DNA of 35,448 bases from Lachnospiraceae bacterium (GTDB lineage: Bacteria; Bacillota; Clostridia; Lachnospirales; Lachnospiraceae): contig JAAWKU010000034.1 of assembly GCA_022797535.1 (NCBI GenBank), positions 1 to 35,448 of the forward strand, in the 5' to 3' direction. Each line of letters begins with the position of its first letter. Positions within the stretch are counted from its first letter, which is position 1. A program made the position numbers and the translations under genes. This document shows positions 8,089 through 17,017 of this stretch, piece by piece. Under the pieces are notes generated by a model that worked only from the letters and a program-made list of their open reading frames with translations, was not told the DNA's origin and ran no database searches.

Positions 8089-9681
8089 ATGAAAATTACA
8101 AAATATGGGAAAAATTTGAAATATACATATATGAAGTGGAATCTGTTGATACTGTTTATGGGCCTGCTGCTTTTGCCGGGAATTGTGAAGCTGGAGAGCA
8201 CTGGGGACAACCTGTTCCACATTTTTATAAACGGCGCCCGGATGGGCAGTGTGGCGGACCCGAAGGACGCAGAGCGTATGCTTTGGGAGGCCAGGCGGGA
8301 GATCTCTGCTTCGGAGCGGGGCCTGGTGCTGATGGACGTGGAGATGACCTATGTGGGCGAGGAAGTTCTGTATGGTTATGTGGATGACTCCCAGGAGGTC
8401 TATGGCAATATTCTTCAGGCGCTGCGGGCCGGCGTCCAGGAGACCAGTGTTCTTTCCTATACCCTGAAGATGGACGAGTATATGGTGAATCTGGCTTCCA
8501 TGGAGGAGATGGAACAGCTGCTGCAGGCAGTGATCAGCAAATATGACAGCGAGGGCAAATTCGGCGTGAACATCGTGCAGGATGAGAACCGTCTGTTCAA
8601 TGTGCTGACTGCCAATGCGGTGGACAGGGAGAGTCAGTCCCAGGAGCAGGAGAGACTGGCAGAGCGGGAGCAGCAGCTTTTCCCGGAGGCGGGTATTCAG
8701 GCGGAACTGACCCGGCTTTTCGCTGTGGACATGGAGAAGGAGGAGAAGGATTTCGGGGATTATGACCTTGGCATCCTGTCCATGGATTTTGCAGAGAAAG
8801 TGGAAATCGTGGAGGCATATCTGCCCCAGAGCCAGCTCCAGCCGCTGGACAGAGCCATTGAAGAACTGACGGTGGAGCAGGAGACTGTGGGACTCTATGA
8901 GGTGCAGCCCGGGGACACCCTCTCGGAGATCGCCATCAAGGTAAACATTCCCATGGACGATATCGTGGCTATGAATGACAGCCTGGATGATATCAACACC
9001 ATGATCCGGGCCGGCCAGGAACTGGTCATCACGGTGCCGGAGCCCAAGATCACCGTGGAGCGCCGGGAAGTCAATTATTATGAGGAAATATACGACGCTC
9101 CGGTGCAGTATATCGACAGGGATGACTGGTATACCACCCAGACCAATGTGATTCAGCAGCCCTCTGCCGGTTTCCGCAAGGTGGTGGCCCAGGAGAGCTA
9201 TGAAAATGATAAGTTGACCCAGCGGGAAATCCTCAAGGAAGAGGTGGTCATGGAAGCCGTAGCCAAAATTGTGGAGCGGGGTACCAAGGTGCCGCCTACT
9301 TATATCAAGCCCATTTCCGGCGGCCGGGCTTCCTCCGGTTTCGGCAGGCGGAAAGCGCCTACCAAGGGTGCCAGCACCTATCACAAGGGTCAGGACTGGG
9401 CCACGCCTGTGGGTACCACTGTGGTGGCTTCCTGCGGCGGCCGGGTATCCAAGGCCGGCTGGGGCAGCGGCTACGGCTATGTGGTGTATATTGACCATGA
9501 GGACGGCAGGCAGACCCGGTATGCCCATCTCTCCAAGATCCTGGTGAAGGCCGGAGAATATGTGAAGCAGGGCCAGAAGATCGCCCTCAGCGGCAATACG
9601 GGTATTTCGTCAGGCCCCCATGTACACTTTGAAATCCTGATTGGAGGCAAGCAGGTGAATCCTTTGAAATACCTGAAGTGA
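8089..9681 (+). CDS. Membrane-anchored LysM-G5-M23 peptidoglycan endopeptidase
   Basis: A 530-residue cell envelope protein. Residues about 17-35 form one N-terminal membrane helix (signal anchor), so the rest is outside. A LysM domain lies at about 271-316 (YEVQPGDTLSEIAIKVNI), binding glycan chains. A G5-like segment follows (about 317-400), then a peptidase M23 (lysostaphin/LytM) domain at about 420-528. The zinc-site residues are complete: His432 and Asp436 in YHKGQDWA, and His511 and His513 in GPHVHFE, so it should be an active endopeptidase cutting peptide crosslinks. Residues 40-265 are helical and unassigned. murA follows downstream but with its own promoter and a repeat array between them. 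Confidence 0.93.
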   Translation: MKITKYGKNLKYTYMKWNLLILFMGLLLLPGIVKLESTGDNLFHIFINGARMGSVADPKDAERMLWEARREISASERGLVLMDVEMTYVGEEVLYGYVDDSQEVYGNILQALRAGVQETSVLSYTLKMDEYMVNLASMEEMEQLLQAVISKYDSEGKFGVNIVQDENRLFNVLTANAVDRESQSQEQERLAEREQQLFPEAGIQAELTRLFAVDMEKEEKDFGDYDLGILSMDFAEKVEIVEAYLPQSQLQPLDRAIEELTVEQETVGLYEVQPGDTLSEIAIKVNIPMDDIVAMNDSLDDINTMIRAGQELVITVPEPKITVERREVNYYEEIYDAPVQYIDRDDWYTTQTNVIQQPSAGFRKVVAQESYENDKLTQREILKEEVVMEAVAKIVERGTKVPPTYIKPISGGRASSGFGRRKAPTKGASTYHKGQDWATPVGTTVVASCGGRVSKAGWGSGYGYVVYIDHEDGRQTRYAHLSKILVKAGEYVKQGQKIALSGNTGISSGPHVHFEILIGGKQVNPLKYLK

Positions 9682-9703
9682 TAAGCTGGAACGAACGTTC
9701 TGT

Positions 9704-9731
9704 TTTACAAACAGGAATTTTGTGGTATAAT
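9704..9731 (+). promoter_or_regulatory. Strong sigma-A promoter upstream of the 73-bp array and murA
   Basis: TTTACA (9704-9709), 16 bp and TATAAT (9726-9731). The next gene, murA, starts about 500 bp downstream, so the transcript would have a very long leader including the hairpin array at 9811-10102. No coding frame is supported in that leader. Confidence 0.65.
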
Positions 9732-9810
9732 GGCTTTAATTTATTTGGATATTTATTGGACGGGCACTGGGCATGACAGCATGTTTGTGCCATTGCGTTG
9801 CGGGCAACAA

Positions 9811-10102
9811 GTATGAAACTTTGTTTCATATACTGATTTGTGCAGTATCGCAGGCATGGCCTGCGATATGCATGCTAAGGAAAGTATGAAACTCCGTTTC
9901 ATATACTGATTTGTGCAGTATCGCAGGCATGGCCTGCGATATGCATGCTGAGGAAAGTATGAAACTTTGTTTCATATACTGATTTGTGCAGTATCGCAGG
10001 CATGGCCTGCGATATGCATGCTGAGGAAAGTATGAAACTCCGTTTCATATACCAAATTGTGCAATATCACAGGCTCAGCCTGCGATATGCATGCTAAGGT
10101 AA
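9811..10102. repeat. 73-bp tandem repeat x4, each unit with two hairpins
   Basis: Units start at 9811, 9884, 9957 and 10030 with exact 73-bp period; the first three are nearly identical and the fourth is more diverged. Each holds two palindromes: tatgaaac...gtttcata, and tatcgcaggc with its complement around a 3-base centre. In the fourth unit the second palindrome has decayed. Transcribed from the promoter at 9704 this would give up to eight hairpins in the murA leader. The remaining 10103-10233 shows nothing I can name. Confidence 0.95.
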
Positions 10103-10233
10103 CTCTGTAAAAAGCAGGATTCAGGGAAGCAGAATTTCCGGGGCTCTGCCCGTTGCTGTCCCATGTGGCGGGGTGATTGCCCCTGTAATTTGGATAATCA
10201 GTCTTTTATATAAATCTGTATGAGGTAGACAAA

Positions 10234-11526
10234 ATGGAACAATACGCGATTAAGGGCGGGAATCCATTGGTGGGCGAGGTAGAGATAGGAGGGGCCAAAA
10301 ATGCGGCGCTTCCTATTCTTGCTGCATCCGTAATGACCGATGAGACCGTATATATAGATAATTTGCCGGATGTAAGGGATACAAATGTGCTGTTAAAAGC
10401 CATGCAGGGCATCGGTGTGCTGGAGAAGCGCACCGGCCGGCACAGCGTGACGCTGAACGCCGCCCAGATCAGCAGTCTGGTGGTGGAGGATGAAAATATT
10501 AAAAAGATCAGAGCCTCCTATTACCTCATCGGCGCCCTTCTGGGCAAGTACAAGCAGGCGGAGGTGGCTCTGCCCGGGGGCTGTGACATCGGCTGCAGGG
10601 CCATTGACCAGCATATAAAGGGTTTCAAGGCGCTGGGGGCTGAAGTATGGATTGAGCATGGCCTGATCAAAACCAGGGCGGAGCGGCTGGTGGGCAGCCA
10701 TATCTATATGGACTGCGTCAGCGTGGGTGCCACCATCAATGTGATGATGGCGGCTTGCATGGCCGAGGGGCAGACCACCATAGAGAATGCAGCCAAAGAA
10801 CCCCATGTGGTGGATCTGGCCAATTTTTTGAACAGTATGGGGGCCAGGATCAAGGGCGCGGGCACGGATGTGATCCGCATCAAGGGAGTAAGCAGACTCC
10901 ATGGCTCCGAGTATACCATTATCCCGGATCAGATTGAGGCGGGAACTTTTATGTTCGCGGCGGCGCTCACCAGGGGGGATGTGACGGTGAAGAACGTAAT
11001 CCCCAAGCATCTGGAATCCATTACCGCCAAGCTGCTGGAGATCGGATGTGAGATCAAAGAGTCCGACGACGCCATGCGGGTGGTATGTTCCAAGCCTCTC
11101 AGGCACACTCATGTAAAGACGCTGCCATATCCCGGTTTTCCCACGGATATGCAGCCACAGATCACGGTGGCGCTGGGGCTTTCCACAGGCACCAGCATTG
11201 TCACGGATACCATTTTCGAGAATCGTTTTAAGTATGTGGATGAATTGACCCGTATGGGGGCGGATATCAAGGTAGAGGGCACCACCGCCATCATCAACGG
11301 GGTGGGAAGATACACAGGCGCCAGCCTTTCGGCGCCGGATCTGCGCGCCGGAGCGGCCCTGGTGGTGGCCGGACTGGCGGCGGAAGGGTTTACCACGGTG
11401 GACGAGATTCACTATATCGCCCGAGGATATGAGGATTTCCATTTGAAGCTGCAGGCATTGGGGGCGCAGATTGAACTGGTGAATTCTGACAGAGATTTAC
11501 AAAAATTTAAGTTGAAAGTGGGTTGA
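10234..11526 (+). CDS. murA: UDP-N-acetylglucosamine 1-carboxyvinyltransferase MurA
   Basis: First committed step of peptidoglycan synthesis: adds enolpyruvate from PEP to UDP-GlcNAc in the cytoplasm. It is 430 residues, a normal length. Active-site landmarks align with the E. coli enzyme: Lys22-Asn23 in GGAKNAALPIL, the PEP-binding Cys117 in LPGGCDIGCRAID (Cys rather than the Asp of fosfomycin-resistant forms), and Asp305 in GFPTDMQPQ. Because Cys117 is present, fosfomycin sensitivity at the target is expected. Many Firmicutes have two MurA paralogues; which one this is cannot be decided here. The last bases overlap the metK promoter. Confidence 0.96.
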   Translation: MEQYAIKGGNPLVGEVEIGGAKNAALPILAASVMTDETVYIDNLPDVRDTNVLLKAMQGIGVLEKRTGRHSVTLNAAQISSLVVEDENIKKIRASYYLIGALLGKYKQAEVALPGGCDIGCRAIDQHIKGFKALGAEVWIEHGLIKTRAERLVGSHIYMDCVSVGATINVMMAACMAEGQTTIENAAKEPHVVDLANFLNSMGARIKGAGTDVIRIKGVSRLHGSEYTIIPDQIEAGTFMFAAALTRGDVTVKNVIPKHLESITAKLLEIGCEIKESDDAMRVVCSKPLRHTHVKTLPYPGFPTDMQPQITVALGLSTGTSIVTDTIFENRFKYVDELTRMGADIKVEGTTAIINGVGRYTGASLSAPDLRAGAALVVAGLAAEGFTTVDEIHYIARGYEDFHLKLQALGAQIELVNSDRDLQKFKLKVG

Positions 11527-11551
11527 CAAACGCGCCGGTAAGGTGTATCTT
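11523..11551 (+). promoter_or_regulatory. metK promoter overlapping the murA stop codon
   Basis: TTGACA (11523-11528, perfect), 17 bp and TATCTT (11546-11551). The TGA of murA is at 11524-11526, inside the -35 box. Transcription would begin just before the S-box aptamer. Confidence 0.8.
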
Positions 11552-11578
11552 GTCAATAGAAAGTAATTGTATAGATTT

Positions 11579-11730
11579 TCTCTTATTCAGAGTGGTGGAG
11601 ATACATAGGATCTGTGAAGCCACGGCAACCCCGGCGACGGAAGGTGCCAACCTGAGCGAGTTTTACTTGAACAATAAGAGGATTGGAACCTGAGATTCGA
11701 GTCCGCTTTTTGTGAGCGGACTTTTTCTTT
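11579..11730 (+). ncRNA. SAM-I (S-box) riboswitch with terminator expression platform
   Basis: Binds S-adenosylmethionine and turns off metK by premature termination. The P1 helix is ctcttatt (11580-11587) with aataagag (11673-11680). The conserved S-box core is recognisable: cagagtggtgga, gtgaagccacggcaacc (P2 with kink-turn) and ggaaggtgccaacctgag (P3/J3-4). A terminator hairpin follows at 11701-11729. Gene context (metK, SAM synthetase) agrees with feedback control by the product. Confidence 0.95.
11701..11729 (+). terminator. Riboswitch-controlled terminator of metK
   Basis: gtccgct (11701-11707) pairs with agcggac (11715-11721) and is followed by tttttctttt. In the SAM-bound state this hairpin should form and stop transcription before metK. 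Confidence 0.88.
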
Positions 11731-11754
11731 TCACATTTAATAAAGGAGGCTTTT

Positions 11755-12942
11755 ATGGAAAAACATTTGTTTACTTCTGAGTCGGTGACAGAGGGACATC
11801 CCGACAAAATTTGCGACGCCGTGTCCGACGCGGTGCTGGACGCGCTGATGGAGCAGGACCCCTACAGCCGGGTGGCCTGCGAGACCTGCACCAACACGGG
11901 CTTCGTGCTGGTGATGGGAGAGATTACCACCAAGGCCAACATCGACATCGCGGGCATCGTGCGCAAAACCGTCACCGAGATCGGGTATGACTCTTCCGAG
12001 AAGGGCTTTGACGGCAACACCTGCTCTGTGATGGTGGCTCTGGATAAACAGTCCACCGATATCGCCATGGGCGTGGACAAGGCGCTGGAAGCCAAAGAAA
12101 ACCTGATGGACGACGCCCAGCTGGACGCCATCGGCGCGGGCGACCAGGGTATGATGTTCGGCTATGCCACCAATGAGACGGATGAATACATGCCCTATCC
12201 CATCTCTCTGGCCCACAAGCTGGCCCAGCAGCTGACCAGGGTGCGCAAGGACGGCACGCTGCCCTACCTGCGTCCCGACGGCAAGAGCCAGGTGTCCGTG
12301 GAGTACGATGAGAACGGAAAGCCCTTCCGACTGGAGGCTGTAGTGTTGTCCACCCAGCATGACGAGAAAGTGACCCAGGAGCAGATTCATGCGGATATCC
12401 GCAAGTATGTGTTTGATCCGGTGCTCCCTGGGGATATGATTGACGGGGACACCAAGTTCTTCATCAACCCCACCGGCCGTTTTGTCATCGGCGGGCCCAA
12501 TGGGGACAGCGGCCTCACCGGGCGCAAGATCATCGTGGATACATACGGCGGCTACGCCCGTCACGGCGGCGGCGCGTTTTCCGGCAAGGACTGCACCAAA
12601 GTGGACAGAAGTGCCGCTTACGCCGCCAGATATGTGGCCAAGAACATGGTGGCTGCCGGTCTGGCCGACAAGTGCGAGATTCAGCTGTCCTATGCCATAG
12701 GCGTGGCCCATCCCACCTCCGTCATGGTGGATACCTTCGGAACTGGAAAGCTGTCCGAGGAGAAGCTGGTGGAGATCATTCGGGAGAATTTTGATCTGCG
12801 CCCCGCCGGGATCATCAAGATGTTGGATCTGCGCAGGCCCATCTACCGCCAGACTGCGGCTTACGGGCATTTTGGACGCAATGATTTAAGCCTTCCCTGG
12901 GAGCAGCTGGACAAGGTGGAAGTGCTGAAAAAATATCTGTGA
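11755..12942 (+). CDS. metK: S-adenosylmethionine synthetase MetK
   Basis: Makes SAM from methionine and ATP; homotetramer or dimer in the cytosol. It is 395 residues, the usual length. Signatures: [13 protein letters not shown] (His15, Asp17 bind ATP and Mg), [12 protein letters not shown] (the hexapeptide signature of the family) and [15 protein letters not shown] (phosphate-binding loop). TAAAGGAGG precedes the ATG. Expression is under the SAM-I riboswitch directly upstream, and a strong terminator follows, so metK is a single-gene unit with its own feedback loop. Confidence 0.98.
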   Translation: MEKHLFTSESVTEGHPDKICDAVSDAVLDALMEQDPYSRVACETCTNTGFVLVMGEITTKANIDIAGIVRKTVTEIGYDSSEKGFDGNTCSVMVALDKQSTDIAMGVDKALEAKENLMDDAQLDAIGAGDQGMMFGYATNETDEYMPYPISLAHKLAQQLTRVRKDGTLPYLRPDGKSQVSVEYDENGKPFRLEAVVLSTQHDEKVTQEQIHADIRKYVFDPVLPGDMIDGDTKFFINPTGRFVIGGPNGDSGLTGRKIIVDTYGGYARHGGGAFSGKDCTKVDRSAAYAARYVAKNMVAAGLADKCEIQLSYAIGVAHPTSVMVDTFGTGKLSEEKLVEIIRENFDLRPAGIIKMLDLRRPIYRQTAAYGHFGRNDLSLPWEQLDKVEVLKKYL

Positions 12943-12972
12943 GGATTCCATATCCTGTAGGGAAAAATAGCG

Positions 12973-13011
12973 GCCCTGTACAAGATTCTGTGCTTGTACA
13001 GGGCTTTTTTT
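12973..13011 (+). terminator. Intrinsic terminator after metK
   Basis: gccctgtacaag (12973-12984) pairs perfectly with cttgtacagggc (12993-13004) around 8 bases, followed by seven Ts. Confidence 0.93.
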
Positions 13012-13062
13012 GATGGTAGAATGAAAGAGAGACTTTATGAATTGAGCAAAGGAGCGTATGAT

Positions 13063-16000
13063 ATGGCATTCGCGCATCTGCATGTCCACACGGAGTATTC
13101 CCTGCTGGACGGTTCCAACAAGATCAAGGAGTATGTAAGGCGGGTGAAAGAACTGGGCATGGACAGCGCCGCCATCACCGACCATGGAGTCATGTACGGC
13201 GTGCTGGAGTTCTATCGGGAGGCCAAGGCAGCGGGGATCAATCCTGTCATCGGCTGTGAGGTGTATGTGGCGCCGGGCTCCCGCTTTGACAAGGAACTCA
13301 CCGGCGGCGAGGACCGCTATTACCACCTGGTGCTGCTGGCGGAGAATAACACCGGCTATGCCAATCTGATGAAAATTGTCAGCAAGGGCTTTACGGAGGG
13401 ATATTATTACAAGCCCCGAGTGGATATGGAGGTGCTGCAGACATACCATGAAGGTTTGATCGCTCTGTCCGCCTGTCTGGCCGGGGAGGTGCAGCGCAAT
13501 ATCTCCAAGGGCTTTTTGGAGGAAGCCAGGAAAAGCGCTCTGAAATATCAGGCATGCTTCGGCAAGGGCAATTATTATCTGGAATTACAGGATCACGGCA
13601 TCCCGGAGCAGAAGCGGGTGAACATGGAACTGATGAACATGAGCCGGGAACTGCAGATTCCCCTGGTGGTTACCAACGATGTACATTATACCTACGAGAC
13701 AGATGTGGAGGCCCATGACATCCTGCTTTGCCTGCAGACGGGCAAGAAGCTGGCGGACGAGGACCGAATGCGCTACGAGGGAGGCCAGTACTATGTCAAG
13801 AGCGAGGAGGAGATGAAAGCTCTCTTCCCCTATGCCTGGGAGGCGGTGGAGAACACCCAGGAGATCGCGGACAGATGCCATGTGGAGATCGAGTTCGGCG
13901 TTCGAAAACTCCCTCATTATGAGGTGCCGGAAGGGTATGACTCCTGGAGCTATCTGCAAAAACTGTGTGCCGACGGTCTGGAGGAGCGTTATGGGGACGG
14001 TTCTCAAACGGCAGGGGACACAGGCATGACCTTGCGGGAACGCCTGGACTATGAACTGGATGTGATCCACAACATGGGATTTGTGGATTATTTTCTCATT
14101 GTGTGGGATTTTATACATTACGCAAAAAAGAGCGGCATCCCGGTGGGGCCCGGGCGGGGCAGCGCTGCGGGGAGCATTGTGTCCTACTGCCTGAAGATCA
14201 CGGACATCGACCCCATCCGTTACAGTCTGCTGTTTGAGCGCTTTCTGAACCCGGAGCGGGTGTCCATGCCGGATATCGACATTGATTTCTGTCCCAACGG
14301 GCGGCAGGATGTGATCGACTATGTGAGCCGGAAGTACGGTTCGGAAAAAGTGGTGCAGATCGTTACCTTCGGCACCCTGGGGGCCAAGGGGGTGATCCGG
14401 GACGTGGGCCGGGTCATGGATCTTCCCTATGCTTATGTGGACAGCATTGCCAAGCTGGTGCCGGGGGATCTGAATATTACCCTGGATCAGGCCCTGGAGA
14501 AGAACCCGGAACTGAACAAACTGTACCGGGAAGAGGAGCAGGTACATAAACTCATAGACATGTGCCGGCGTCTGGAGGGCCTGCCCCGCAATACCGGCAT
14601 GCATGCCGCCGGGGTGGTGATCTGCCCCCAGGCGGCGGATGAGTTTGTGCCCCTGTCCAGAGGGGGAGACGGCTCTATCACCACCCAGTATACCAAGGAT
14701 CCCCTGGAGGAACTGGGACTTTTGAAAATGGATTTCCTGGGGCTGCGCAATCTCACGGTGATCCGGGACGCGGTGCGCTTTGTGGAACAGACCAGGGGGA
14801 TCAAACTGGATATGGACCACATCGACTTCAATGACCCCAAGGTGCTGTCCTATATCGGCACGGGCAGGACGGAGGGAATTTTCCAGCTGGAGAGCGGCGG
14901 CATGAAAAGTTTCATGAAGGAACTGCGCCCTCAGAATTTTGAAGATATAGTGGCAGGTATTTCCCTGTATCGTCCCGGTCCCATGGATTTCATTCCCAAA
15001 TACATCAAGGGCAAGAGCAACGGCGGCGAGACAAGCTATGCCTGTCCCCAGCTGGAGCCGATTCTGAAGAATACTTACGGCTGTATGGTCTATCAGGAGC
15101 AGGTAATGCAGATCGTGCGGGATCTGGGAGGCTACACCATGGGGCGCAGCGATCTGGTGCGCCGGGCCATGAGCAAAAAGAAGCATTCCGTCATGGAGAA
15201 GGAGCGGGCCAATTTTGTGTACGGCAATTCTGAGGAGGGGGTGCCGGGATGTCTGTCCAGAGGCATTGACGAAAAGACGGCTAATCGGATCTTTGACGAA
15301 ATGATGGACTTTGCCAACTATGCATTTAACAAATCCCATGCGGCCTGCTACGCGGTGGTCACATTGCAGACGGCCTGGCTGAAATATTACTATCCCGTGG
15401 AGTTCATGGCGGCGCTTCTCACTTCGGTGATGGACAATCCCAAGAAGGTGTCCGAGTACATACTGGCCAGCCGGAATATGGGGATCAACATACTGCCACC
15501 GGACATCAACCAGGGGGAAGCTGGTTTTTCGGTGGACGAGGGAAATATCCGCTACGCCCTGACGGCCATAAAGGGAGTGGGACGCCCGGTGATCGAGGCC
15601 ATCGTGGAGGAGAGACGGCTGCGGGGGCCTTACACAAATCTGAAAGACTTTATCACCAGGGTTGCGGACAGAGACGTGAACAAACGGGCCATAGAGAATT
15701 TCATCAAGGCGGGAGCCATGGACGGCCTGGGGGGCACCCGGAAGCAGTGCATGAGCGTCTATGTGCAGATCCTGGATCACATTGTAAAAGATAAAAAGAA
15801 CAATCTGGCGGGGCAGCTTACTCTCTTTGACATTGCTTCGGAGGAGGACAAGGAAGAGTTTGATATCCGTATGCCGGATGTGGGGGAATATACCCGGGAG
15901 ATGCTGTTTGCCTTTGAGAAGGAGGTGATGGGCATCTATGTCAGCGGTCATCCGCTGGAGGAGTATCAGGAACTGCTGCAAAAATATGCCACCTTCCGAA

Positions 16001-16929
16001 GCGGTGATTTTGCGTTGGATGAGGAGACGGGACAGGTGGCGGTGACGGACAGGGCCCAGGCAGTGGTCGGCGGTATGATAGCGGAAAAAACCATCAAGTA
16101 CACCCGCAACAACCAGGTCATGGCTTTTATCAGCCTGGAGGATCTGGTGGGCAGCGTGGAGGTGGTGGTGTTTCCCAGGGATTATGAACAGTATTCCGCC
16201 CTGCTCACCGATGATGCCAAGATTTTTATCCGGGGCAGGGTCTCCGTGGAGGAGGATAAGGACGCCAAGCTGATCTGCGAGCAGATCGCGGGCTTCGAGG
16301 AGGCGGCCCGGGGCGGCGAACTGTTCCCCAGGCGGGGGCGTTCCTTCACGGGAGGAAGTTCCGGCGGTTGGCGGAGCGGCGGAAACGGGTATCCGGGACC
16401 GCAGCAGGGCGCAAACCGGCAGGATGCGTCACGGCAGGTATGGCAGGACACAGTGCAGCAGGATGCGTCGCAGCAGGTACGGCAGGGGACGGTGCAGCAG
16501 GTACGACAGGGCATGGCGCAGCAGGGCGCGCCGGGACAGGGCTGTACTCCGGCGGACGGAGCCGGTGAAGTCCTGGAACAGAGACAGAGTTCCGGGAACG
16601 GCGGAGAGATTCCGGCACAGGCTTCCGGGACCCGGCAGGGGACGGCCAGGCCCAGTATCCGCAGCGTGCCTCCCGGGGTTTGGGTGCAATTTTCCACGGT
16701 GGAAGAGTACAGGCAGTTGGAGCGGCGGCTTCTGGAGGTTACTGCCGATTCCGACGGACAGGATCATCTGGTGGTCTATATTAAAAATTCCAAGGCTGTG
16801 AAAGTACTTCCGGACAATCGGAATGTGCGGGGGGATGAGGCGCTGGTGCAGCGCCTGGGCGCTGTTTTCGGGGAAGAAAATGTCAAAATTGTAACAAAAC
16901 CTATTGAAAACCCCAAAGAAATGCTTTAG
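13063..16929 (+). CDS. dnaE: DNA polymerase III alpha subunit DnaE
   Basis: Replicative C-family polymerase, 1288 residues. The N-terminal PHP domain starts with HLHVHTEYSLLDG (5-17). The catalytic Asp residues are in PDIDID (D404, D406) and KMDFLGL (D557), matching E. coli D401, D403 and D555. Fingers, a helix-hairpin-helix region and an OB domain (about 1000-1075, GGMIAEKTIKYTRNNQVMAF) follow. Residues about 1085-1200 form a low-complexity Gly/Gln/Arg linker with a 13-residue repeat, then a C-terminal domain from VWVQFSTVEEY. The ATG at 13063 is chosen for AAAGGAG 8 bases upstream; the in-frame ATG at 12994 lies inside the metK terminator. pfkA follows closely. Confidence 0.97.
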   Translation: MAFAHLHVHTEYSLLDGSNKIKEYVRRVKELGMDSAAITDHGVMYGVLEFYREAKAAGINPVIGCEVYVAPGSRFDKELTGGEDRYYHLVLLAENNTGYANLMKIVSKGFTEGYYYKPRVDMEVLQTYHEGLIALSACLAGEVQRNISKGFLEEARKSALKYQACFGKGNYYLELQDHGIPEQKRVNMELMNMSRELQIPLVVTNDVHYTYETDVEAHDILLCLQTGKKLADEDRMRYEGGQYYVKSEEEMKALFPYAWEAVENTQEIADRCHVEIEFGVRKLPHYEVPEGYDSWSYLQKLCADGLEERYGDGSQTAGDTGMTLRERLDYELDVIHNMGFVDYFLIVWDFIHYAKKSGIPVGPGRGSAAGSIVSYCLKITDIDPIRYSLLFERFLNPERVSMPDIDIDFCPNGRQDVIDYVSRKYGSEKVVQIVTFGTLGAKGVIRDVGRVMDLPYAYVDSIAKLVPGDLNITLDQALEKNPELNKLYREEEQVHKLIDMCRRLEGLPRNTGMHAAGVVICPQAADEFVPLSRGGDGSITTQYTKDPLEELGLLKMDFLGLRNLTVIRDAVRFVEQTRGIKLDMDHIDFNDPKVLSYIGTGRTEGIFQLESGGMKSFMKELRPQNFEDIVAGISLYRPGPMDFIPKYIKGKSNGGETSYACPQLEPILKNTYGCMVYQEQVMQIVRDLGGYTMGRSDLVRRAMSKKKHSVMEKERANFVYGNSEEGVPGCLSRGIDEKTANRIFDEMMDFANYAFNKSHAACYAVVTLQTAWLKYYYPVEFMAALLTSVMDNPKKVSEYILASRNMGINILPPDINQGEAGFSVDEGNIRYALTAIKGVGRPVIEAIVEERRLRGPYTNLKDFITRVADRDVNKRAIENFIKAGAMDGLGGTRKQCMSVYVQILDHIVKDKKNNLAGQLTLFDIASEEDKEEFDIRMPDVGEYTREMLFAFEKEVMGIYVSGHPLEEYQELLQKYATFRSGDFALDEETGQVAVTDRAQAVVGGMIAEKTIKYTRNNQVMAFISLEDLVGSVEVVVFPRDYEQYSALLTDDAKIFIRGRVSVEEDKDAKLICEQIAGFEEAARGGELFPRRGRSFTGGSSGGWRSGGNGYPGPQQGANRQDASRQVWQDTVQQDASQQVRQGTVQQVRQGMAQQGAPGQGCTPADGAGEVLEQRQSSGNGGEIPAQASGTRQGTARPSIRSVPPGVWVQFSTVEEYRQLERRLLEVTADSDGQDHLVVYIKNSKAVKVLPDNRNVRGDEALVQRLGAVFGEENVKIVTKPIENPKEML
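16420..16521. repeat. 39-bp tandem repeat inside the dnaE linker
   Basis: Units at 16420-16458 and 16459-16497 plus a partial unit to 16521 encode QDASRQVWQDTVQ, QDASQQVRQGTVQ and QVRQGMAQ. The period is a multiple of three, so the frame is kept. It lies in the presumably disordered linker before the C-terminal domain. Confidence 0.85.
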
Positions 16930-17017
16930 AATAAGATGATTGAACGGTGGGCAGCCGACGGGATCTAAACGGCTGACGTCCGTACAGGAGCGGAACTTGG
17001 GTAAGGAGGAGAGCATC

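Noticed and set aside
13585..15981. A long minus-strand frame of about 798 residues opposite dnaE
   Set aside because: It is a shadow of codon bias in dnaE; the product is His/Gln/Leu-rich with no family features and no ribosome site.
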